Of a stretch of DNA of 26,547 nucleotides, positions 10,510-17,541 are shown in pieces. Position 1 is the stretch's first letter. Every line of letters begins with the position of its first letter. The position numbers and the translations under genes are program-made. The DNA lies in assembly GCA_032718475.1 (NCBI GenBank), contig JAUCBJ010000690.1, positions 1-26,547 of the forward strand, in the 5' to 3' direction. This stretch comes from Nemertoderma westbladi. Lineage: Eukaryota > Xenacoelomorpha > Nemertodermatida > Nemertodermatidae. The notes beneath the pieces were generated by a model that had not been told where the DNA came from, did no database searches, and saw only the letters and a program-made list of their open reading frames with translations.

Positions 10510-12133
10510 GGGCGGTATTCATAAATGTGACTAACTAGAAACTTAGTCCTAGTCACTAGCAAGTTAGTAAGTGCTTGTACTAATTCGGTATTCAGAGAAG
10601 TTGGTGCGACTTATTACTAACGTATTTAGTACTAGTTGTTGCTAAACTCGTATTCATAGAATTTAGTCTGACTTAAGTTAGTATTAGCTGTAACTTAAAT
10701 TTCTAGTTACATGAAGATGTGACTAAGTTGGTAAGACCGCTTACTTATTCTATGTTGGCCTTCATACATACAGTATGGTTATTATGTTACTGACGACTCT
10801 GTCCACATTATACTCTCTCTTATCTTGTTTTTCTAGCATTCTGTGTTCATTGCAAATGTGTTGTTGCAGAGAAACTGTCAAATGTAACTACATAAAGCTT
10901 GTTGTTTTTTAAACATATATCCGACTTAAATTTCCAAATTTCAGCTCACATTCTTGAATGGTGAGATTGCTCCCGAATGGCCCGCGTCCGTTGAAAAATG
11001 TGTTTCGCTAAAGAATTCTACCATTCGCGAACTTTCGCAAGATGAAAAAGCGGTAGCGTTCCCACTTCATATTTTCCACTCTATTACCGAATGTAAATAA
11101 TGGTATTCGATAATATCGTAGCCAATTGATTTATCGCCTTACTACCTGACTAAAAATAATAATTTTTCACTATAATTTTAACAGGAAATCACTAAAATAT
11201 TCAGTTTCCACTAAAATCTATTAATTATAAATTGTTTCTAAAATGTGGGAAAGGGCATGTTACAGTGCCACTAATAATGAAGGGATTTTATTACAACAGG
11301 CTGTAACAGATTTATTTTTGATGAAAATATATTTTGTGATAATTAAATTGAGTGGAGGAAATATATATTTGATAACGAAAACAATTTACTGGAAAACAGG
11401 AATTGTTTTAGTGTCCAATACAATTAATGGGTTTAATGTAGGCTATCAATACTAGTAAAACAGTAAACATAGAGACATGCAGGGCATATCTACCGTCCTT
11501 AAAGTTGAAACTGAAAGCTTTTCGATAAACATAAGTTCAAGTACCGGCACTGCTACTAATAGGCTAGAACTAAGTTTAGTAACAGTTTATGAATACTTTT
11601 TTTTAAGGGCTAGTTGAAACTAAGTTAAGTCAATGCTCTTACTAAAATCAGTTGTTTTTAGTAACAGATAGCTCTTACTAAACATAGTTGCAGCTCTTAC
11701 TAAAAGCCAGAAAGCTGTCACTAAGTACAGTACTTTTTACAAATTCCATATCATTTTACCAACTTGTCTCAAGCTGTTCCAAGAGGTTTCCACTGGCCAA
11801 GAGCCACCAAGAGGTTACAATTTCCTCAAAGAGAGACCAATAACCCTCAAGAGTGACCAACATAGTTTTACCTTCAATTAAAATCAGGAATGCCTAACTT
11901 TTTAGAAGGATGATTCCTTCTTCTTGATTGGGCATTGAGATTAAATTAATACACAACATTTTTTTACCACACATTTACTGCTATATCAATATCGTCCCAT
12001 ATTGTTTGTGTGTAATAAACTCTCTCACAGAGATATTTACTTATTTTTATAATGTATTTGAAAACGTTGCCATCCCGCAGTTCCACGCTATGGTTAAAGG
12101 ACGCCATTATTCATCTTATATACGTAAACGAAT
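10510..12133. other. left subterminal region of the GGGCGGTATTCATA element, non-coding
   Basis: The first kilobase is dense in ACTAAGTTAGT/ACTTAGTNACT motifs, including copies of TTACTAA and CTAGAAACTTAG. 11620-11710 has three to four copies of AGCTCTTACTAAA at irregular spacing. Such subterminal motif clusters are often transposase-binding sites; that is inference. No gene is supported here. Confidence 0.5.
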
Positions 12134-12733
12134 ATGGAGCATGCATCTACTGTACATAGGAAGAAACCTCATGAAATAGTTGAAATTATAGAAATTGAAG
12201 AGAACACCCGTGTGGGAATTCAAGGAGTCAGGCGGTTGATATTAAGAAATAAAAATATAGGAGAAAGTCGGAATAAACGTCCAGGTAGAAAAACAAAGGT
12301 TCCTCAGTTTGTGTTTAAATTCATTGATGAATTGCTTGAAAAAACTAACGGCGAGGCAACGGGGTCCAAGATCCGTAACCAACTTCAATCAAAGTTTAAT
12401 TTTATAGGAAGACCACACGTCCTACGAAGAGTGGTTTTCACTGACGAGTGCGCAGTGTGTCTCGATAACTTTCGGAAGCGGTTCTTCATACGGAAGGGGG
12501 AATCGTTTATGAGATTGCGATCGCGAGCGAAATATCCCGTTAAAGTGAATATATATGGAGTTATTAGCTGGAAAGGGAAAGCGCCGCTAGTGATACTACC
12601 AGGTAAAGCCCGAATAAACTCGTCAATGTTTTGCGATATGGTGCATAAAAGAATTATTCCCTTTTTGAAGTCAACATTTCCCGAAAATGACTATGGTAAT
12701 TCCCAAGTACACAAAGCAACTAAATGTAGTTAA
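12134..12733 (+). pseudogene. IS630/Tc1-mariner-type (DDE_3) transposase remnant
   Basis: The frame of 199 codons has an N-terminal helix-turn-helix-like part containing GRKTKVPQFVFKFIDELLEK and GEATGSKIRNQLQSKF, as in Tc1 paired-like domains. This is followed directly by VVFTDECAVCLDN (first catalytic Asp), YPVKVNIYGVISWKGKAPLV and FCDMVHKRIIPFLKSTFPEN. These match the DDE_3 superfamily core. The linker between the two parts is shorter than usual. The expected second-Asp block (usually QDNAPxH) is reduced to SQVHKATKCS before the stop, and the final Glu region is missing. It is therefore an inactive copy, cut internally and at the C-terminus. A host-domesticated gene is unlikely given these losses. 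Confidence 0.75.
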
Positions 12734-13062
12734 TCTTAATAGTGGCTGCCTTTGCTTTGAATATACCCCCCTCACTCTTGAACCGCTGGTGACATGTCTG
12801 ATCCATCCAATTAGGTATTGATAGTAACAATGTGTTGGCAAGCTGTATTTTTCGAGGTGTTTGTTATTATACATTTATTAAGGAAGGGATCTAGGGGTCG
12901 TTACCTCGAATGATAAGTTTATTTTACCGAAAATAACTTAACGTTTATTATTGGCGCAATTGTAGGACTAATCCCATCACATGCGTACTTATTAACCGGG
13001 TAGTGTACAAATTTAAGAATCGCGTAATTTTTCTTGAAATTAATATCTCATATCTCTCCAAA

Positions 13063-13103
13063 CCACGTACGCGTTTCGACCTTACTGGGTCTCATCAGCA
13101 TGG
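13063..13103 (-). ncRNA. type I hammerhead ribozyme
   Basis: On the minus strand the 41 nt read: CCAUG (stem I 5' side), core CUGAUGA, stem II GACC-CAGUAA-GGUC, core GAAA, a minimal stem III CGCG, the cleavage triplet GUA, and CGUGG (stem I 3' side, pairing with CCAUG through one U-G). All conserved core positions (CUGAUGA, GAAA, UH with H=A) are present. The very short stem III is typical of type I hammerheads in metazoan retroelements, which cleave as dimers or in tandem transcripts. It lies five bases downstream of a tRNA-like B box and upstream of the 182-bp body. Confidence 0.85.
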
Positions 13104-13107
13104 TGTC

Positions 13108-13160
13108 GGATTCGAACCTGGGACCTCGAGGTGGAAGCCGAGACTACAACCACTAGGCCA
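13108..13160 (-). promoter_or_regulatory. internal RNA polymerase III promoter (A and B boxes) of the tRNA-like head
   Basis: The minus strand has TGGCCTAGTGG at 13160-13150, matching the A-box consensus TRGCNNAGYNGG closely. GGTTCGAATCC at 13118-13108 is a perfect B box. The spacing of 31 nt is as in tRNA genes. The cloverleaf is imperfect and the sequence runs straight into the ribozyme, so this is a tRNA-derived SINE head and not a functional tRNA gene. Confidence 0.85.
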
Positions 13161-13787
13161 CAGGTTCTTGAGATATGGAGTATTAATTTCAAAGCCAGCT
13201 GCCATTTTATTAGCCCCTGATTTTTTGATTATTGATAGTAACAATGTGTTGGCAAGCTGTATTTTTCGAGGTGTTTGTTATTATACATATGAGATATGAG
13301 ATATGAGATATTAATTTCAAGAAAAATTACGCGATTCTTAAATTTGTACACTACCCGGTTAAAAAGTACGCATGTGATGGGATTAGTCCTACAATTGCGC
13401 CAATAATAAACGTTAAGTTATTTTCGGTAAAATAAACTTATCATTCGAGGTAACGACCCCTAGATCCCTTCCTTAATAAATCCAATTAGGTAGTTATAAA
13501 GCTTGATGCCGAAGGTATCTCGCTGTTTTACATCTTAATGATGGATGGTGGGTGCTTTTTGGGCATAGGTACTTCAGGGATGACAGCATAATATAATATG
13601 TTGCAATATACACACAACACACATGAAAGAAAAACGGAGATTTACTGTAGTATAAGTGTTTTCAGTCTTTTAGATTTGGTTATTTTATACTAAATTTGAA
13701 ATTACTTATACGTCCAGATTATTCAAAACGAAGTTTTAAATTTTATTCAAACGTCAAACCTTACCGGTAGCGGTAGTATTACAAACA

Positions 13788-14375
13788 ATGCGCCCAACAC
13801 GCCCTCCTCGCTTTATCCTCATTGAATTTGACGATGGAAAACATTGTATTGGAGAATCTAGTAAAGTTGTTGCTGGAATTATTCAAATAGGAGGTCGGGT
13901 CAGGTACCCCGGTGACTCTGGCATTATATATGAGGGTACAGTTATTTATTCCAATGATAGCCGAGGTGATGTCGATGCCTATCAAAGGGAGTACGAAAGG
14001 GAACTTTTTGGATATGAAAGTTCGGTCGATGAAGATTATGAAGAACATGAGACAATCTGCGATCTTCAATCGTATCCATATTGTGAGAACGCAAGTCCAA
14101 CGCCCATACTTGAGCCCCACGCAGTACATACCCCCATTTGTATATCCGAGATGACCGGTTGTGGTGTTGGACAGGCATCTACTGTAGTACCACCGGCGAC
14201 CAATTGTTTTGGACAGGCGTCCACTGTAGTACCCACGATGAAAAATAGTGTTGGACAGGCGTCCACTGTGGTACCCACGAAGACAAATAGTGTTGGACAG
14301 GCGTCCACTGTGGTACCCACGATGACAAATAGTGTTGGACAGGCGTCCACTGTTAGTACACACGATGACAAATAG
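13788..14375 (+). CDS. unrecognised protein with C-terminal 14-aa tandem repeats, frame broken in the array
   Basis: The plus-strand frame starts MRPTRPPRFILIEFDDGKHC. Residues about 7-70 look like a small beta-rich domain (FILIEFDDGKHCIGESS, then IGGRVRYPGDSGIIYEGTVI). This recalls the N-terminal module seen with some invertebrate BEN-domain proteins, but I cannot assign it. Residues 70-115 are acidic. From about 127 on, the unit GQASTVVPTMTNSV repeats. A one-base insertion in the fifth unit sends the frame to VSTHDDK and a stop at 14375. The in-phase frame resumes in later units and would end at about 14791 (NDRKHVFTVVV). It lies in the same orientation as the transposase remnant inside the GGGCGGTATTCATA element, so it may be that element's second protein. 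Confidence 0.55.
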   Translation: MRPTRPPRFILIEFDDGKHCIGESSKVVAGIIQIGGRVRYPGDSGIIYEGTVIYSNDSRGDVDAYQREYERELFGYESSVDEDYEEHETICDLQSYPYCENASPTPILEPHAVHTPICISEMTGCGVGQASTVVPPATNCFGQASTVVPTMKNSVGQASTVVPTKTNSVGQASTVVPTMTNSVGQASTVSTHDDK

Positions 14376-14755
14376 TGTTGGACAGGCGTTCACTGTAGTA
14401 CCCACGATGACAAATAGTGTTGGACAGGCGTCCACTGTAGTACCCACGATGACAAATAGTGTTGGACAGGCGTCCACTGTGGTACCCACGATGACAAATA
14501 GTGTTCAACAGGCGTCCACTGTGGTACCCACGATGACAAATAGTGTTGGACAGGCGTCCACTGTGGTACCCACGATGACAAATAGTGTTGGACAGGCGTC
14601 CACTGTTAGTACACACGATGACAAATAGTGTTGGACAGGCGTCCACTGTAGTACCCACGATGACAAATAGTGTTGGACAGGCGTCCACTGTAGTACCCAC
14701 GATGACAAATAGTGTTGGACAGGCGTCCACTGTGGTACCCACGATGACAAATAGT
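14166..14755 (+). repeat. 42-bp coding minisatellite, 14 units, with a 253-bp higher-order duplication
   Basis: Units start at 14166, 14208, 14250, 14292, 14334, 14377, 14419, 14461, 14503, 14545, 14587, 14630, 14672 and 14714. All are 42 bp except those at 14334 and 14587, which are 43 bp and carry the same variant (ACTGTTAGTACACACG). These two are exactly 253 bp apart (5x42+43), so a six-unit block was duplicated after the one-base insertion arose. First units are diverged; later ones are nearly identical, as expected for expansion from the right. Confidence 0.95.
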
Positions 14756-14815
14756 AATGACCGCAAACACGTGTTTACTGTAGTGGTTTAAAAAATAAAT
14801 TTAATTTAAACATTA

Positions 14816-14880
14816 AGGGAAAGTAACAGGTTGCAGTGGCTGTGGCATAGTTTTCTAACCAAAACAATACACGATACTTT
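14816..14880 (+). repeat. single diverged copy of the 68-bp repeat found at 16309-16627
   Basis: It shares GGGAAAG-TAACAGGTT-GCAG, then TTTTCTAACCAAAACAATA, then ACGATA with the units of the array 1.5 kb downstream, in the same orientation. The link suggests the two neighbouring mobile elements carry related sequence. Confidence 0.6.
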
Positions 14881-15332
14881 ATTTCACTTGTGATCAATTT
14901 GCGGTGAAGATCACTATTTTCACTTGCATAGTCAATGTGCGCCATTATCTGGTATCATAATATTGTAACATAAACTACTGTTACGCAGTTCTGTACTCTG
15001 AGTTCTTGTGTGTCACATGAAACGAAACCCCGCCTTAAACATTCTTGCCAAGATCTGACAAGAATCCTCAATTACTAACAAGAATTAACAAAAGTCTCAA
15101 ATCACACCAAGACAAGCCAAGCCAATATCTCTCAATAACCTCCAAGACCCACAAAGTCTTGGTGACTCTTGGCCACTCCAGACAAAGCCCACCAATAATT
15201 ACCAAGAACTCAATGCATTCAAACCGCAACTATTGGAGACTCTTGAGAAGAGTTGGCCAATAATTGTGCCAAGTTGTTAACATGATATCGAATTTGTAAA
15301 AAGTACTGTAGCTGTAACTAATACTAACTCTA

Positions 15333-15359
15333 TGAATACCGCCCCAGGGGCGGTATTCA
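15333..15359. repeat. abutting transposon termini forming a 27-bp palindrome
   Basis: TGAATACCGCCCC, one A, then GGGGCGGTATTCA. The left half is the right end of the 10510-15344 element. The right half is the start of a second end of the same type that continues TTCAAATAATTAAAGC. The two share one CAG. The partner of the second end was not found up to 16123. Confidence 0.8.
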
Positions 15360-15941
15360 AATAATTAAAGCAACTATTTCGTCTATGCTTTCTAGATCTC
15401 GATTGAAAGGGCAATCGAAACTTGCATGTCCTTTGAATTGACAGTGTTGACATTGAGTCATAAATTGAGGACAAACTGCGAAAATATGTAGATTGTTGAG
15501 TCTACAATAAGCACAATAAATCTCCATAATAGATTGGTCTTTAAAGTAGCAACAGGGTTTGCTGGAGTCCACTGGGGTAAAGTGATCCCGTGATGCACAT
15601 AATCGGCAATGTTTCCTAGAAATGTAATTGGCATGCCGATAATCATATGCCGTGAGACATTGTGGACCTTGATACCATTCCAACACATAATCATTATCGC
15701 TAATCCTGGACGTTGCAGGTTGAATTTCTTCAGATTCCAAGCAAATTGGTTCTTCTTCCACTTGCATAGCTGCAATAGATGTAGCTGTTTTCTCAAGGGG
15801 ACCCACCGTTTGAACTTCCACAATAGAATAGCCCGTGGGGATTCGGGGTCTTTGTATGACAGATGAATGTAGATTCTGTACACAAACGTCCTTAAAAAAT
15901 GGCAAATCCAGCGCTATCCAACTTCTCAGCAGCGGAATCTC
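15357..15941 (-). CDS. zinc-knuckle protein of unknown family (partial)
   Basis: The minus-strand frame is open from a stop near 15942 (residues EIPLLRSWIALD lead in without an ATG; the first alternative start is TTG at 15905) down to a TGA at 15357, which lies inside the TTTGAATACCGCCC terminus. The C-terminal third is Cys/His-rich. It has CRLCASRDH followed by a CC pair, then CAYCRLNNLHIFAVC (CX2CX5HX4C), then CQHCQFKGHASFDC (a perfect CX2CX4HX4C zinc knuckle). Such knuckles bind nucleic acid in gag and transposon accessory proteins. No ATG and the abrupt 5' end suggest a last exon or a truncated gene. Its fit exactly up to the transposon end suggests it belongs to a mobile element. Function is not known. 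Confidence 0.5.
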   Translation of the reverse strand, partial: EIPLLRSWIALDLPFFKDVCVQNLHSSVIQRPRIPTGYSIVEVQTVGPLEKTATSIAAMQVEEEPICLESEEIQPATSRISDNDYVLEWYQGPQCLTAYDYRHANYISRKHCRLCASRDHFTPVDSSKPCCYFKDQSIMEIYCAYCRLNNLHIFAVCPQFMTQCQHCQFKGHASFDCPFNRDLESIDEIVALII

Positions 15942-16123
15942 TCAAGCTGAGTTTGGTCAAAGCGCGGTCTTAAAACTGACTTTCAACGTTACGGAATGGA
16001 GTCAGAAAGCGCCTAAAGCATTCAAATCGGATTAATTTATTGTGTTCATCTAACTTAGCGAGTTTAGTTCCAAGCACTAAGGGATGAGCGCGTATAGTTC
16101 GACTGCACACATTGGCTAGCTAA

Positions 16124-17038
16124 CCGGTGTAACAGGAAAATATGCCCCCCCGTGAAATGTGCCCGGGGGGGCATATTTTCCTAGGAATAAATGCCCCCCC
16201 GGGCAAATTTCCCTAGGAAAAAATGCCCCCCCTTAGGAAATTATGCCCCCCTGAATTATACAATAAACAAAACTTATTACTACTAAAACTTACAAAAATT
16301 ATACAAAACAATAAACAGTCACTTTACCAAATGAAGAAAAGGAGCAGGTTACAGAGGCAGACCTTTCTAACCAAAACAATAAACGATCATTTAACTAATT
16401 GAGGGAAAAGAGCAGGTTACAGAGGCGGGATTTTCTAACCAAAACAATAAACAGTCACTTTAGCAAATCAGGGAAAGAAGCAGGTTACAGAGACGGGATT
16501 TTCTAACCAAAACAATAAACGATAACATTACCAATTGAGAGAAAGGAGCAGGTTACAGAGGCGGGATTTTCTAACCAAAACAATAAACAATCACTTTACC
16601 AAATCAGGGAAAGGAGCAGGTTACAGACTTAAAAAAGCTTGGAGCTGCTCGGCGCCCACACAACACCACACACTCGCACTGCTGTTATACCAGTACTTAC
16701 TACAGTAGCCTACTGACTTAGATACTTCAGTATGCTGTTCTACATCCCCTTACTGCCTTACCTGCTTACCTACCGGCAGACCGGTACCGTACTATTCTTC
16801 CAACTATTACAAGTTCTGCAGTTCAGCAGTTGGTAGATTAAAAGTAGACCGGTATCTTACCAGTTTTCAGACTTTTGAGGGGGGCTAATTTTCCTGAGGG
16901 GAGGCATTATTTCCTAAGGAGAAAATGCCCCCCCGGGCTAAATTTCCTAGGAAAAATTGCCCGGGGGGACATAATATCCTAGGAAATAATGCCCCGGGGG
17001 GCATATTCTAGGGGGGGCTGATTTCCTTGTGACACCGG
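16124..17038. mobile_element. non-autonomous element with G/C-tract hairpin ends
   Basis: Ends read CCGGTGTAACAGGAAAATATG (left) and, inverted, CCGGTGTCACAAGGAAATCAG (right). Both ends then carry blocks of C7 or G7 separated by TTTCCTAGGAAA. If CCGG (16124-16127 and 17035-17038) is a 4-bp duplication, the element is 16128-17034 with TGT...ACA ends; this is unresolved. The left end includes an 18-bp perfect hairpin (16134-16151 with 16165-16182). The centre holds a 68-bp tandem array. There is no coding frame. Confidence 0.65.
16309..16627 (+). repeat. 68-bp tandem array, 4.7 copies
   Basis: Units begin with CAATAAAC at 16309, 16377, 16445, 16513 and 16581 and contain AGCAGGTTACAGAGGCGGGA and TTTTCTAACCAAAA. 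The last copy stops after GGTTACAG. Alternate units are more alike (CAGTCACTTT versus CGATNA types), suggesting a dimeric higher-order pattern. Confidence 0.9.
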
Positions 17039-17541
17039 CAAGTGCGGTGTTCTCAAAGATGGTATATATAGCTAATGAGGGGTGGAGTGCAACACTCATA
17101 AAGCTATAAACGACTTCAGGTGCTGTTAATGGTCTGTCAAAATATAATCGAGAATAATGGTCGCCATATATTTGTTGATAACTGACAGGATTCCCAACTT
17201 TAAAATTCCATCTTTGAGATCCTTCTCAGTAAGAGATATCCTACAGCCTACAAGTCTACTAATATGAAGCTATAGAATAGTCCCAACTGAAAAGTCCAGT
17301 AGTATACCGCTTACCGGATCCTAGTAACGATGTATCTTACCGTAAGATCTATTTTTTTTTTTTTTAAATGGAGATGGTGTATATTATATAGTATATACTT
17401 CAAATTGCACTATTACACCCTATCACCAAATCTGATTTATACAATGAGGTACAGTAATACGGATGTAAGGGGGAAATTCAAAACAGTTGGTTGTTTATGT
17501 TGTACTGGTCAGCTATTGTAGGCCTGTATGACTGCGCTGTA
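17039..17541. other. intergenic, nothing recognised
   Basis: Holds a T-run of about 15 (from 17350) and no supported gene. Short frames lack motifs. Confidence 0.5.

Larger units (their letters stand above)
12818..13479 (-). mobile_element. young SINE/retrozyme-like insertion with hammerhead ribozyme
   Basis: A 662-bp insertion is flanked by the 13-bp duplication ATCCAATTAGGTA (12805-12817 and 13480-13492). Read on the minus strand it is: a 182-bp arm in inverted orientation, a 57-bp tail, a tRNA-like head with Pol III boxes, a hammerhead ribozyme, the 182-bp body in direct orientation, and the 57-bp tail again. The two tails (13288-13232 and 12874-12818) are identical. The two 182-bp arms differ at one base, so the insertion is recent. 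No protein is encoded. The duplication length fits target-primed reverse transcription. The repeated tail and inverted 5' segment recall Penelope-like pseudo-LTR insertions, or reverse transcription of a multimeric or circular RNA. Confidence 0.85.
12875..13479. repeat. 182-bp inverted repeat arms inside the ribozyme element
   Basis: Arm 12875-13056 is the reverse complement of 13298-13479 with a single visible mismatch (TACTTATTAACC versus TACTTTTTAACC). A 241-bp spacer holds the tRNA-like head, the ribozyme and one tail copy. The right arm begins in a short GAGATAT microsatellite (13291-13310), where the inversion junction lies. Confidence 0.92.
10510..15344. mobile_element. 4.8-kb DNA transposon-like unit with GGGCGGTATTCATA termini
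   Basis: GGGCGGTATTCATA at 10510-10523 is the exact inverse of TATGAATACCGCCC at 15331-15344, and each is flanked by CAG (10507-10509 and 15345-15347). A 3-bp CWG duplication is known for Harbinger-type elements. Subterminal DNA is also inverted: 11726-11753 pairs with 15283-15310 (28 bp, one mismatch), with looser similarity across about 11730-11870 and 15130-15320. A degenerate internal copy of the end (TATGAATAC at about 11588) suggests two related elements have been combined. Cargo on the plus strand is an IS630/Tc1-like transposase remnant and a repeat-bearing protein. No Harbinger-type transposase is visible. Confidence 0.65.

Noticed and set aside
12134-12733. Domesticated host transposase
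   Set aside because: The linker and the second and third catalytic blocks are missing and the copy lies inside a larger transposon.
13100-13165. A tRNA gene on the minus strand
   Set aside because: A and B boxes are good, but the cloverleaf is imperfect and the sequence runs directly into the ribozyme inside a duplicated, target-site-flanked insertion.
14166-14755. CRISPR array
   Set aside because: Units are contiguous 42-bp tandem repeats without unique spacers, in an animal genome.
13779-14766. Minus-strand frames of 100-236 codons across the 42-bp array
   Set aside because: They consist of the array read in antisense (TTVDACPTLFVIV and similar) with no unique domain; the plus-strand frame has a non-repetitive N-terminus.
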